64,000 bases of DNA. It comes from Prochilodus magdalenae. Its lineage: Eukaryota; Chordata; Actinopteri; Characiformes; Prochilodontidae. The DNA lies in assembly GCA_024036415.1 (NCBI GenBank), contig JAMWET010006936.1, positions 62,001 to 126,000 on the forward strand, read 5' to 3'. Positions 1 through 11,264 of this stretch are shown in pieces. The position numbers and the translations under genes are program-made. A model generated the notes under the pieces. It had not been told where the DNA came from, ran no database searches, and worked only from the letters and a program-made list of their open reading frames with translations. How positions within the stretch are numbered: the stretch's first letter is position 1; each line of letters begins with the position of its first letter.

Positions 1-104
1 GTGATTTGTTGATTGAGAACAGGTGTGACAGTAATCGGGCCTGGGTGTGTCTAGAGAAATTGAACTCAGGTGTAATAAACCACAGTGAAGTTATGTTTTA
101 ACTG

Positions 105-990
105 AGGGATAAACACTTTTTCACACCACTGTGCAGTCAAAAATTGTCAAAAAAGAATAGCGGCACCTAAAAGGAAGTGTGGGATTCCAATGATGTTGGG
201 AAGAAAGATAAGGGTCACCAGGAACAATAAATGATGATAAATTTAGACTGATATGGGCAATATTTATTGAGCTACACATACAGAAGTAGTGTCTCTGTAT
301 GGCATCAGGCCACCATGTTTGCTAACACAACATGCCACTATGTCTCACCATGGAGTTGAAGAGATTTCATATGGTGTCCTGTGATAATCCATCCCATGCA
401 GCTTGAATATTCTCACACAGTTCCTACAGCAGGGGTGGAGGTGGAGTGACACCACTCCTTCTGGCCATGTGACATGTAACAACAAACCATTCATTTTGGC
501 GCTGACCACGGTGCCTCCACACACTAATTTGTTGGTCGTCTCCACTAAGACAAAAGCAGGACTCATTAGTTTACATGTCCCACTAGCATTCTGAGTCATT
601 CCAAAACAATCTCGTACGTCACTACTGCAGTCTTTGGCAACGTTGACATGGTGTTAAGAGCAGCCATCGTAACAGTCTGTGTGCATGTAGTCCTGTGCCA
701 TTCAACCATCTGCCAATGGTGCTGGAACTAACAGGATGACTCATGGAGGACATCCCTGCTCGCTGAATATCCATAACCGTGGCTGTTGGGTCAGTCAGGT
801 ACAGCGATAAGTCATGTCCATGCTTTTGTTGCATGTGTGGCCGAGCATGAAATTTGAATCATTAGCATGTCTCACAATGTCAGACCTACCCACCAAGTTT
901 CATTCCTGTCTGCTGATTCTTCTTGGGTGCAGCTATTTGTGCAACTATTATTTAATGAGTGTAACTAACACTGCTTACTTTCACATGCCT
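105..990 (-). mobile_element. Tc1-derived element copy A (degenerate)
   Basis: First of six related copies in the window (others near 21.8, 35.5, 38.9, 53.6 and 54.9 kb). The minus strand encodes broken transposase pieces, including an FVLVETTNK-like block followed by CGGTVVS. Better copies carry [14 protein letters not shown], which resembles the C-terminus of Tc1/mariner transposases. The ends resemble the family terminal repeat (CACTCATCATCAAA, then AATAGCTGCACCCAG) but are eroded. All copies are under 0.9 kb and frame-disrupted, so the family looks non-autonomous. The Tc1 assignment rests on recalled protein motifs. Confidence 0.7.
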
Positions 991-1880
991 TCCATGACCC
1001 TTCTGGTATGGCATTCACAAGCTTCTAGAAGCCTACGACAGCCATGAGTGGGTCGCTACACAACTCTGCATTCAAGAGTCAGACAGTCCCCTACGACCAG
1101 CTTGTGCCAAATCCCTGGGTGCACACTCCCAGCCAACACGAATGCTATAGGCTGCTCACTTCCGAATACGCCTAGTCCTCTCCTGAGGCTGCGCCCCCAC
1201 TGCCACAGCTCCTCCTGTATATGCCGAAACTCGGCACAGCCCACCGTGTCATGTCCTAATTCATTCTTTCCCTCCCGATAAAATCAGCTAGAACTTATAT
1301 TAGAGTGAGGTTTTCCAAACCCAGATTGGAATTAATGCATTTTTTTCGTATATTAAATAGAATTTAATCTTATTTAAATGATTTATTATTTAAATCATTG
1401 TTTAAATCATTGTTATCTTTCCTAAGGTGATCACAATAGACCTGTTGTTTTCTTTATTTAGCTTACTACCAGTTTACTATCAGATTTTATGGCCAAGTAC
1501 GCGATAAATATGGTTGTAGCATTATTTCCAATACACAAACAATGCATTTAGAATCTGTAGTCCACAAGGTACAAGCAGTAGGCAGACTGTACACATTATT
1601 CACAAACAATACACACTGTAGAAGCACCATGCATAGCTGTGTGTAATGACACTACTGATGAGCTATTTATGAAGCAAGAAGATTCTTCTGTGTCTGGTAG
1701 TCTCGGTACACAGGACTCCGTATGCTTGCCGGAGGGGAGGAGTTAAAAGGGCTGTGTCCAGTCTGTGAGGAGCCTCATGATTTTCCCTGCCTGTTTCTTG
1801 GGTCTTGGTTGGTTTCTTGGTTCTTTACTACATGTTACAGTCTGTTCCTGCCCTGATTTGTGGCTGCTCCAAACCAGACT
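991..1880. other. intergenic, nothing recognised
   Basis: Moderately AT-rich sequence with short ORFs only. No splice-bounded exon, RNA gene or clear repeat was identified. Confidence 0.4.
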
Positions 1881-1884
1881 GTTA

Positions 1885-2430
1885 CTGACATGCAAAGAAC
1901 TGAATCAATCAAATTCTGACTGTGGTATAGAAATTGCTCAACATCTCCTGTGGCAGACCCAACTTCCTCAAGTTCCAAGGATGGAGCTGATGTTGGTATC
2001 CCACTTCAGATTTTGGGGAAATAGTGGTTTTTAGAACCTTGAAAGTCTCCACAGTTGAAACCGGGCTGCTGGATATTGTAAGGGGGAGCAGTGCGAGGAG
2101 TCTTCTAAAGTCAACAGTCTTGAGCGTGCTCAGCTTTAGGTTGTTCTGATTGCACCAGCTGTTCAACTTCCTTCCAGTATGCAGACTAATTACAGTAGTA
2201 TAGTCTGCAAATTTCAGATGGGCCCTTAGAAGTGTTGTCACTGGTGTAGAGAGAGAGAGAGGAGCAGTGGACACATGATTGAGGAGCACCAGTGCCGACT
2301 GGTATCAGAAAACGACCTTCACCAAATGCACCTGCTGTTTCCTGCCTGTCAAGAAGCTAGTCATCCACTGAGGGATGGCTGGGGGTGGGAGGTTGGATAC
2401 GATGAGCTCGGAGAGGACTTGGTATGATTG
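1885..2430 (-). mobile_element. LINE reverse-transcriptase relic
   Basis: The minus strand encodes a reverse-transcriptase-like segment: KFADYTTVI (an altered FADD catalytic motif), then LNSWCNQNNLKLSTLKT and VDFRR, then FKVLKTTIS. This order matches the palm and thumb region of fish non-LTR retrotransposons of the L2/CR1/Rex type. The second catalytic Asp of FADD is replaced by Tyr and no full ORF survives, so it is inactive. Confidence 0.75.
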
Positions 2431-2734
2431 TTAAATGCTGAGTTGAATTCTACCAATGGGACCTAGAATGGGTCCCAGTTTAGGATAGTCCCAGTGCAGT
2501 TTCATGTATGCCACTGGCCTGATGTCCTGTATACAAACTGCAACAGGTATCCTGTGAAGTTTTTCGGGGCCCAACACTAATTGTTTAAATAACTTCATGA
2601 CCATATATGTCGGAGTGATCAGCCTGTGGTGATAGACATGTCTTATTAGAAATACAACCATGTTAATTAAATCTAATAGACCTTGTACATGTAAAGTCAG
2701 ACGATAGCTTAGCTGCTGCTGCACAGATTGTGTT

Positions 2735-3015
2735 GGTTATCCTCTAGTCTTTTATCAGTGGTCACAGGACACTGTTGACTGGACATTTGTGGTTGGTGGA
2801 CAATTCACAGCCCAGCAGCACTGCTATGGCAGATCCACTCACACCATCAGTATTGCTGCAGTGCTGAGAACGATCCACCACCCACATACTCTGCTGTGGT
2901 GGTCCTGACCATCAGGAAAAAGGTGATGGGGAACTCAACGTATGCAGAGAAATAAATGGACTACAGTCTGTAACTGTAGAACTACAAAGGTGCACCCACA
3001 CTACATCATAAGTAT
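2735..3015 (-). mobile_element. fold-back MITE fragment (copy 1)
   Basis: Contains GCTGCAGTGCTGAGAACGAT, a CAGATCCACTCACACCA-like block and CTGTAACTGTAGAACTAC, all shared with copies near 10.8, 34.9 and 61.8 kb. This copy is in reverse orientation and truncated. No coding capacity. Confidence 0.65.
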
Positions 3016-3668
3016 TCACTCACCCATCCAACTCATTGAATTCAGGTCTTCCAGTCACTTGACCACAGGTGTATAATACCAAGATCCTTGGCGTACAGAC
3101 AGCTTCCACAGACATTAGCTAAAAAATGGGCTGCTCTCAAGAGCTCAGTGAACTTTAGCATGGTGCCATGATAGGATGCACTTCATCTAAAGCCCAGTCT
3201 TTTTTTCCTGCACTAAGAAAAATGTTCCACAGTCAACTATCAGGGGTATGAAAGCAACTGGGAATGACAGAAACTCAGTCAGGGTGCAGAGGTCACCAGC
3301 ATTCTGCAGAGTCTTGAGTCTGAAGCTTAGACTGACGCCAGTTAGGTCAGGGACCTCTGCCAAGTACAAATGCACGTGTCACTTTAGTACTGTTTTAAGT
3401 GACCCTTTATTCACCAGCTTTATTAGAGGAAGGTGGACGACGCCATCTATTCTACAGCCTTACTATGAACAGCATTGTTTTATTTGGTACCAATACCTAA
3501 AAGGTAATGCCAGTATCTTAAGAATCAAGATTTACCCATACCAAAAAGCAAGCTGCACCTGGTGGAGGTTTCTACAAGGTAGCAGGCTACACAAGATCTT
3601 GCTGCCACCTAGTGGCATCCACAGAGCACTTGTATTTCAAGTCAGAAAGAGATAGGCAGTTTAAAAAA
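3016..3668. other. intergenic, nothing recognised
   Basis: A 135-codon plus-strand ORF (3248-3655) has no recognisable domain and no splice or promoter context. I see no gene here. Confidence 0.4.
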
Positions 3669-3673
3669 GGGAT

Positions 3674-3727
3674 TTTATTTAGACGATTTTCTCCACTTCA
3701 TTTTAGTACATACATATTTATTAAAAA
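3674..3727 (-). promoter_or_regulatory. BTG4 3'UTR polyadenylation signals with CPE-like motif
   Basis: Reading the minus strand downstream of the BTG4 stop (3869), TTTTTAAT at 3727-3720 overlaps AATAAA at 3722-3717. A second AATAAA lies at 3679-3674. TTTTTAAT is a cytoplasmic polyadenylation element variant, and a CPE close to AATAAA is the usual layout for stored maternal mRNAs. That fits BTG4 biology but is inferred from motifs only. Confidence 0.55.
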
Positions 3728-3868
3728 TAGTGAACCTTAAAAGGCCTGGAAGGCGATATGCACCGGCTTCTCATAAATAACTTCTTACATTTAAACCAGG
3801 CTGCGCTCAGAGCTGTGCACAGCTGCAGAGGAATACAAGACAGACAAAAGGTGTGTGACTAGGCAGTG

Positions 3869-6762
3869 CTACGAGCGGCTCTTGCTGACCCAGTGGTATT
3901 TGTCCACCCGTGGACCTGAGAAGGCATAAGATGGCCTGTAGTTTTTGAAGCTGTTGTGTGGAGGGTATGGGCCGCTTGAATGCTGCTGGTAGCCATCCCC
4001 AGCATAAGGCTTCCTTTTTGAATAGGGGGCCCAGGACTGCATTGGGGCAGGTGGGCCAAAGTCACTGAACTGAAAGAACAGGGAAGATCGTTTAAACAAT
4101 CCTTTAAAACTGCTCTGAAATTAGACTAGTGTTGAAATAATTGGCTTTTTTTTTTGTTTAAAGCTAGAAATCTACAGCGCAAGAGACCACAACCTACATT
4201 TTCAAATTTAACAGGTGAGGCTAAACTGCTCCAAGACAAATGGCCACATATGCAAAATCACTTGTTTGAAACAAGCTATGATGAAGCAAGCCAGAGAAAT
4301 AGCAGAGAAACAGTAATTGCAAACCATGAATTCATTAAAAACCACCCACATGACTAGCTTCAGCGTATTGGTCAAGAACAAGCAGGACTGTTGATCATAA
4401 AGGACTCCAGTGATTCCCAACCCCAAACCTACTGTTTGGCCTGCTCCCAAACATGAACTAATAAGCAAAGCCCTTGAGTGAGAGCATAGGAGCAGGAAAA
4501 CCAAGCAAAGAAATTAAGAACCAGGTTGATTAACTGGTACAGCAATAATGCTTGACTAAATCCTCATCAGGCCAGGATTTAACTACTAGCCTAGATCGGT
4601 GGTCCTTAAGTGTGTCTCTGGAGACCCACTGTTGTCCACATTTCAGTGCTTTCCCTGCACAACACACCCAAAACATATCAAGACTGAGAAACAGTGACCT
4701 AGATCATCTCCACAGACAACCTTCCTATAGCTTTAACCAAAGACAAGCCTGCCACAGAAAAGGTAGGGGAAGGGCACAGTGAACAAGCTTCACTTCTGGG
4801 TCAGATTTACTAAAAACTGGGCTTCTTGTTATGCGTGCCATACCTGGTAAACACTGTTGGGGTTGGACACCGTGGGTATGCACTTCGGCTCTGGAACAGA
4901 GAGAGTGCTGCTGCTGCTACTACTGCTCATGCTGATATTGGAGCTCTCCTCATCTGAGGATGTCCCAGAGTGGTAATCCGAGGAAGCCCTCTCCACAGCA
5001 TTGTTTATCCTGCGTGAGAAGTCACCAGCACCCTTCTCCCCCTCCAGCAGGGTCACACTAAATGGTGTGGTCTTCTCACCGTACCTGCAAGACAAGTTCA
5101 GACTAGGTCCTTGGTCTAGAATTCTGTGCTTACAGATTGCTCTAGTGACACCAGTGAATCATCCCAAGCACAGCTAAAATCACATGTGTTAACACTTACA
5201 TTGCAGAAAACAACTCTTCCTAAATTATAACTGACTTTGAGATGAGCCAGCCTTTCAAAATCAATTACAACTCTAAACATTCTTATCCTAACCCTGACCA
5301 AAGCAACACGTGATAATCAGTCAATAAATCAGTTTTAGCAGACCATCAAAATCAAACACATGTGAGCATTTAGTATAAACAATCTGATGTCCAAACACTC
5401 TGTTGAACCAGATGTTTAAGGCCCCTTAGGCTCCCTCCCAGAATGCCATCACACAATCACTAAGCACTCAGACTTTGTACCCCAATGAATTACATGAATG
5501 TGTGTAACTAATGGCTGTTAAATGTGGTGATGGTAACAAGAGTTATGACCCCTGAAGGTCCTTTACAGAAGCCAATTGCATAAAACGGTTGCATAGTTCA
5601 ACACCCAAGACATCTTACAAAGAAATGGTGTTCTAGTCAGATTTTGGCCTTAAAGCACCATTCAATTATACATTTACTACAGTCTTAGCAGTTCTGCTAT
5701 GCAAGATGACATGTAATGCTGATCATGGTGTGCGTGTTAAACACTTTCACTCAACTGATGTGGTCCCGTTACTGGATTCCCATAGCCAGACACATCAGAT
5801 TGTTGCCTACAGAACAATAAATTTACCTGCCTCTCTCCCTATGTAATGGCAATGGTCAAGGCTCAAGCAATACCTTGAACCCTTCAACTATAGCTCAACT
5901 TGACCAGTCATCCTTCAAGACACATGAAGGGCTGGCAACAAGACTCTTGTCCTGGCAGCCAGATGGAGCAAAGTACTTACACCAACTCTCGGAACAGCAG
6001 ATTCAAGTCTTCAAATGTAAGACCAGCTTTTCCTTTTGGGAATCGTTTGAGCACCAAGCAGAGTACTACACTATTGTGTTCAACCATTGCTCCCTTTCAA
6101 GGCATCAGCACTGGCAACATTCCAGTTTAGGGGTAGTTTGGACACTAATCCGTTTGTACTATCTAGGATACAATGAAGTGGACAACAAGGCACCAAATCA
6201 CTCTGGACAAAGCAAGTAGACCAATTTAGAAGAAGGTTTCTTTACAACAAACCAAACTGAATGACTTTACAGCAACTACTAAATTACACCAAAAGCAAAG
6301 AGTGACTGAGCTGCTAAACTGGTCATACCATTTCATGGCAAACAAATCAATATAACCTTTGAGGCCTTGAAGGACACTACCTGCAGGACACTTCTCCAGG
6401 GTCTACCCAAATGGTGATCTCTTTTGGCAAACCCAGGTCCTCATAGTCAACCCCACTCTGTCGACAAGCACGTGCAATTGTGGGGTCCCTCACTTGGGAC
6501 TTGTTCATCCTCAAACACCTGAAGAACAGATAGATTAAAACCAAAGCCAAGTTCCACAAGTCCTACACCTCTACACAATAGGCCCTCACCGGAAAGCCTG
6601 TCCTTTGCATGGGTTCTCGGGGTACCAGTGGCTTTTGTAGCTCTCAAACAGAACCGACGTGAAGGAAACAGCAAACTTCTCCCTATGCAAGCGGTCAAGT
6701 TTTCCATGTTTCTTTGCCAGCCTTGCCACAAAGAAAACCGTGGCTGCAATTTCTTCCTTCAT
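3869..6762 (-). CDS. btg4: BTG4, BTG/Tob family anti-proliferative protein (4 coding exons)
   Basis: Coding exons, minus strand: 6762-6590, 6518-6381, 5084-4844, 4069-3869, all joined at GT/AG sites in phase, giving 250 residues. The APRO domain fills about residues 1-115. It has [13 protein letters not shown] (box A, about 45-57) and [17 protein letters not shown] (box B, about 85-101), the surface that binds the CNOT7/CNOT8 deadenylase. The tail has a Ser-rich run and SNPNSVYQ, which resembles SNPKSIYQ of mammalian BTG4 and separates it from BTG3. The family adaptor recruits CCR4-NOT to trigger maternal mRNA decay in oocytes and zygotes. The start ATG (6762-6760) has A at -3 and gives the canonical N-terminus [11 protein letters not shown]. 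The last residues ([11 protein letters not shown]) recall the BTG3 end. It diverges from the miR-34/HOATZ side. A non-coding first exon upstream is possible but was not found. Confidence 0.95.
4070..4843 (-). other. BTG4 intron 3
   Basis: Intron between coding exons 3 and 4. Small ORFs on both strands only; no RNA gene or transposon recognised. Confidence 0.6.
5085..6380 (-). other. BTG4 intron 2
   Basis: Intron between coding exons 2 and 3. A 114-codon plus-strand ORF (5875-6219) shows no domain. Nothing else recognised. Confidence 0.6.
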
Positions 6763-7229
6763 TCTCTCAGATTAGGAACTATCAACACAGGAGAAACTAC
6801 AGCCCAGCTTTTTTCTGATCTAAAACATTCAATAAAACTAAAATAAAAACAAGACTCGCCCAAACAAGCAAACAGATCTGCTTTTAAAAATATGACAAAG
6901 CTGACAAAGAACAAGCTCAAAACCAAAGACCAGAAGATAAGCACACACTAAACACCCAAGCGCAGAGGTGCTACCTTTTAAACAGGCCAGTAAATGGCTG
7001 ATTAGGGTTCCAGCAGGTGTTTCAGATTAGGAGAGGCTCTTCACAAGGCTTTCCTGATGTCGTCCAATAGATGGCACCAATAGACAAGTTCTGTCCCATT
7101 TCCCCTACGTTTCCCCTGAGGTCAAAAGTTCAGACCAAAAAGTGAGCTACCTCAATGTCTTTTTCCCACATGGGAAAATTTGTGGACTGTGAAAAATGGT
7201 CAGTTGAGGGGAATTTCAATCACTCACTC
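6763..7229. other. BTG4 5' flank / 5'UTR
   Basis: Upstream of the BTG4 start codon on the minus strand. It should contain the 5'UTR and perhaps the promoter, but no TATA box or CpG-rich block is evident. Confidence 0.4.
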
Positions 7230-7390
7230 ATGGGGTGAGTATCCCAGCGCTTACTGAGTGGAAGGCTGGAATCACCCTGGATCTTTTACAGGGCAACCAC
7301 ACAGATGTACACACACACACCTAGGGGTAATTTAGCATCTCCAGTTCATCTGACTGCATGTCTTCGGACTGTGGGAGGCAACCGGAGCAG
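7230..7390 (-). mobile_element. SINE-like fragment, reverse orientation
   Basis: The reverse complement carries the features of the repeat at 37.49-37.80 kb: CCCACAGTCCGAAGACATGC, then an AAATTACCCCTAGGTGTG block, then a CACTCAGTAAGCGCTGGGAT-like end. It is a truncated member of the same family. Confidence 0.6.
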
Positions 7391-7429
7391 GAATTCCAGA
7401 ATTGAGGTCGCAATGTCTGCAGTGCAAAT

Positions 7430-7680
7430 ACAGACATTTTTTATTTTCCGCGCTAAACCAACAGTGAACCTACATGTGTCTTCTTAGCTTTTGTGTGTAA
7501 TGCTGATGATGGTAAAATAGTGGTAAATCTAAAACAAATAGGTTTTTTTGTTCACCCTGCATGTGTCCCTCCACGATTGCTAGATTGATTGATATAAAAC
7601 AGTGGCTCAGTCATCAGGCAGTGTTTTCACAAGCATTTGGGTCACTACCGCTGTGAACAATTCTGATTTTAATAAAATTC
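7430..7680. repeat. interspersed repeat X, copy 1
   Basis: The stretch with GTGAACCTACATGTGTCTTC, then TGATGATGGTAAAAT and CAGTCATCAGGCAG matches 10.56-10.79 kb in the same order and orientation. A shorter match occurs at 54.77-54.85 kb. Either an unclassified transposon or one edge of a local duplication. Confidence 0.5.
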
Positions 7681-8180
7681 TATAGGACAAAGTATTTTCT
7701 CCATCAACCATTTTTATTGCATTTTTTAAATTTATCAATATTCTACAAGACTCCTCAAGACTCCGCCTACAGGTCTACTCTTTGCATTTTGTAAGTTTCT
7801 ATAGAACAAAGTTTTTAACATTAAATCACTAAGTATTATGTTGTATACATGTTAAAAGGAAAGTCTACATTGTCTCCTACCTCATTAAATGGTTCAAATG
7901 TAAAAGTAACTTGTGGTTGGTTGTGAAACTTTCCAATTCAGAATTGTTTAATGTAGTGGTGGTGATAAGAACCTGATGTCTAAAAAAATTCATGTCTCTG
8001 AATGCTCTCTCACAGTATAAGATTTTTGACTTGGGCTAAGACTTGTATTTAAAATTCACTGCTTTAATACATTTATGTTAATAACATGCAATAAAAAAGA
8101 TTAATATTGCAATTTTTGGGAGATTGTATAACATAGAAATGTCCAACTTCTGACAGGTATGTCCATTTATGGGTTAGGGT

Positions 8181-8294
<114 letters not shown>

Positions 8295-8348
8295 TGTACC
8301 AGTTAAAGCAACAGATTATTTGGTAAACTGATAAATGTTAAACTCTCA

Positions 8349-8368
8349 GGGCAAGTCCGGACATGTTT
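8349..8368. promoter_or_regulatory. p53 response element, 20/20 consensus
   Basis: GGGCAAGTCC (8349-8358) is followed with no spacer by GGACATGTTT (8359-8368). Both decamers fit RRRCWWGYYY at all ten positions. It lies about 1.6 kb upstream of the probable miR-34b/c start site and 3.9 kb upstream of the miR-34b hairpin. Human miR-34b/c is a direct p53 target with a site a few kb upstream of the hairpins, so this is the likely counterpart. It could also act on BTG4. Confidence 0.8.
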
Positions 8369-8809
8369 TCAGTGGAGGCATGAGCCATTTAGTAATGGTT
8401 TCTCCAGTAACCTGGTCAGGCAAACCTTTTGTCCACAGTCAACACATATGACATGCAGCCTACCAACAGAAACAACACAGCCAACTCGGACATAAATACG
8501 GATTCTCAGTGGCTGGTTTGCGTCGTATCTAAGGAGTCATCTGGCGTTTTTTTTTTTCTTCCTTCTGTCTGAACTAGCCCAACAATGGCGAGCCAAACGG
8601 TGCCTGAGTGACAGTTACCTTGAACCTTATAACCTTGAGGCACGGCGACACAGGTAAGATGGCCATGTAGTTCAGAGGCTGAAGATCATTAACTAATCTA
8701 GACTCCCGGAGTCACAGCTTTATACAAATACTAACAATCATTCTGAAATGAAGACTAACAAAGCCAGCTTGAGGTCAAAAGTAAGAAGCCCATTGACCTG
8801 TACGTTTCT

Positions 8810-9430
8810 GGGTTCCTGGGGAACTGCAGTACAATATCTAGATACATACAGCCTCTTGAAAGTTTGTTAGGATCCATTCTTTTGGATCTGAAATGGAAAG
8901 CTAAAGCTAAAGCTATGTGAACAACAGCAAGGCTGAAGTCTTCCTTCCACTTTAAATGTGTTATTTATTCACATTGTTTACATTTATTTTAAATGTTTTT
9001 TTTCCAAAATACATCAGACAGTCCATTTAGGACAATACTCCAGACAGTGCACTTTGGAAAATACTCCAGACAGTCCATTTAGGACTATACTCCGGACAGT
9101 CCATTTAGCACAATACTCCAGACAGTCCATTTAGGACAATACTCCAGACAGTGCACTTTGGAAAATACTCCAGACAGTCCATTTAGGACAATACTCAAGA
9201 CAGTGCACTTTGGAAAATACTCAAGACAGTCCATTTGGGACAATAAAAATCCATAAAAACTTTTTGTAGTAGTTTTGGTAGTTTCTACTTTTCTATGTGA
9301 TAAATAAAAAAATATTAATTGAAATATTTTTTAAGTAAGCCTACATTATTTAAAACGTACCCAAACGTACCACTTTTCTAATATTTTCCTCTCTTTTTAT
9401 TGTGTATGTTGAATATATAATGACACACAC
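8810..9430. repeat. duplicated segment Y, copy 1
   Basis: Diverged similarity to 11,545-11,960 in the same order: a GAACTGCAGTAC block, a CTTGAAA block, GTCTTCCTTCCAC, then GTGTTATTTATTCACA. The 26-bp minisatellite lies inside this copy; the other copy has about two degenerate units. Confidence 0.65.
9015..9242. repeat. 26-bp minisatellite, about nine units
   Basis: Units of the type GACAGTCCATTTAGGACAAT plus ACTCCA start at 9017, 9043, 9069, 9095, 9121 and 9147, a strict 26-bp spacing. Two unit types roughly alternate (GTCCATTTAGGAC and GTGCACTTTGGAA). Confidence 0.9.
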
Positions 9431-9965
9431 AATAAGTTTTATGTTATATATTATGATTAATGACACCATTATTAGATAACTAAAACAAACGTTTTTCGTT
9501 TTTCGTTTCTTATTAAATGGAGATACATATCATTTTCATATTAAACCTTTGAAGTGCTAATGCTAACTTAAATGCATTCCTTCAGATAGGACAAAGAAAC
9601 ACATGGATTGGTGTTAAGCATCACGTAGCCCGCGCCACAACTCGCTCCACCCGTTTTCCGTCCCGCCTCTCGCACTAGGACTGGCTACTTACTCATACTT
9701 TCACACTATTGGCTTGTCGCTTCTAAGCGTGAACTGTTAGCCAATCGTAGCGCAGAAGATGGAAGAGCACCAGCCAATCATTGTGCCGGAGGGGCGGGAC
9801 GTTGCGGAATGCAGGTGGAAAAAACATCTCCAACCTGCAGTAACGGTTAGCTCGCGGATGGCGCCCCTGTTCCCGCCTCTGAGTGCTGGCGCCTCAGAGG
9901 GCGCTGAATTTGAACGTCCACTGGCGGATCCCGGTTATAAAAACCCTCGAGTTTGTGTGGTGGAG

Positions 9966-10088
9966 TGCAGGCGAGCTGTAGAGGCTCACTGTACACCGGG
10001 CTTCGAGTTTGTGTGGTAAAATACGAGAGACGGTCAGTCAGCGAGGGCGAAGAAGAGACTCTTCAGCTGGGCCAACTACTCCAGCACG
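9966..10088 (+). ncRNA. probable first exon of miR-34b/c host transcript
   Basis: The exon is bounded upstream by the predicted start 24-30 bp after the TATA box. It ends at a strong splice donor, CACG|GTGAGT, with GT at 10089. The miR-34 hairpins would then lie in an intron or a downstream exon. The acceptor was not identified. Inferred from promoter and splice motifs only. Confidence 0.45.
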
Positions 10089-10109
10089 GTGAGTGTCAGC
10101 TGGGTGAGT

Positions 10110-10119
10110 AGGCATGTCC
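10110..10119. promoter_or_regulatory. p53 half-site near the host exon donor
   Basis: AGGCATGTCC matches RRRCWWGYYY at all ten positions, about 140 bp downstream of the predicted start. The adjacent decamer TAACTTAACC fits at only seven positions, so this is a weak full site at best. Confidence 0.4.
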
Positions 10120-10559
10120 TAACTTAACCCTTCTCCTTCATAGACATATACCTTTGGGAGATTGTTCAGTCTCAGGTTTGCTGTTGTATCTTACACTTAC
10201 AGGGACAGTTTATCTCAGAGTCCTGGCTAAAATGTCCAATGTTGATTTACCCTTGACACGGCCCATGTTTTATCTGGTTGCCTGTCATTGTAGCCATATA
10301 TCTTTGCCTTTGGTAGAACATATCCAACAGCCCTTCACCCAAGTCCTGAAGTGCCTGAGGAACACTGCTGGGGAAAGCAAAGCACTGAATTAGTGTGGCT
10401 TAAAGAAGAACCAGTTCTTCAAAATGTCCAGTATAATTCAGAATTACGTATAAACAGACATTCTGAGTGGTTTGATATGAAGTGGTTCATTTGCACGAAA
10501 AGCTTACAGATTTCTTGGTGGTAATAGGAACCAGGAGTCTATAAGGTCTACAATGCAAG

Positions 10560-10790
10560 TATAGACTGTTTGTATTTACCAGTGGACCTACAGGTGTCTT
10601 CTGGGTTGGTTTATGTAACAGTGATGATGGTAAAATCCATCCTTCATGTATCCTCCCATCATGAAGGGATTCATATAAATAGGTTAAAATACATTTTAGA
10701 CCAAAATGTTTTCACAAAACTACTATAAAGCAATGTGTCAGTCGTCAGGCAGACTGTTCACAACCTTTTTTTTAAACCAAATTTGTTCAT
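10560..10790. repeat. interspersed repeat X, copy 2
   Basis: Matches 7,430-7,680 in the same orientation: GTGGACCTACAGGTGTCTTC, a TGATGATGGTAAAAT block and CAGTCGTCAGGCAG. Confidence 0.5.
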
Positions 10791-10794
10791 TCAA

Positions 10795-11060
10795 GGGTCG
10801 GGACCCCCACAGGACCATCTTAGAGCTGGTATTATTCGGGTAGTGGACCATCCTCAGCACTGCAGTGACAGTGGTGGTGCTATGTTGGTCCTGAAGGTGG
10901 TCCTGACCGTTTCAATACTGGGTAAAAGGGGCTAACGCAGTGTGCAGAGAAACGTTAGATGGACTGCAGTAATTATACAGACAGTATAAAGTGCTCCTGT
11001 GAGGTAAATGGAGCTGATAAAATGGACAGCCAGTGTAGATACAAGATAGGTGTGTCTAAT
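10795..11060 (+). mobile_element. fold-back MITE fragment (copy 2)
   Basis: Contains GGACCATCCTCAGCACTGCA, GTGACAGTGGTGGTG and a GATGGACTGCAGTAATTATA block related to copies near 2.7, 34.9 and 61.8 kb. Incomplete. Confidence 0.6.
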
Positions 11061-11264
11061 CAAGTGCTCAGTAGATGTAGTGGAGCATATATGGAAGATT
11101 CAGCTTACGTTCTACCCATCTATTTACCTGCAACCCCACCTGGTGGTGTGACGTCACCAGGGCCGTGACAACGAGGGATACAAACATATACACACAGCAG
11201 AAGAGAGAGACACTAGTGGGAAGGAGGCATTCCTTCAGATACGGCCTTATTGTTCATTAGGTCA

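Larger units (their letters stand above)
9600..10120 (+). promoter_or_regulatory. CpG-rich promoter of the miR-34b/c primary transcript
   Basis: A sharp rise in GC and CpG content after AT-rich flanks, with TATAAAA at 9936-9942 placing transcription start near 9966-9972. It precedes the miR-34 hairpins by about 2.3 kb on the same strand. Mammalian miR-34b/c also starts from a CpG island between BTG4 and HOATZ. The element TCGAGTTTGTGTGGT occurs twice, at 9947-9961 and 10003-10017. An 86-codon ORF through the island looks incidental. Confidence 0.7.

Noticed and set aside
1909..2289. 126-codon minus-strand ORF as a host gene
   Set aside because: Matches reverse transcriptase with a damaged FADD motif; it is a LINE relic.
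3248..3655. 135-codon ORF downstream of BTG4
   Set aside because: No domain, no repeat match and no promoter or splice context.
9759..10019. 86-codon ORF in the CpG-rich block
   Set aside because: It overlaps the promoter and TATA box and has no recognisable domain; GC-rich promoters often stay open by chance.
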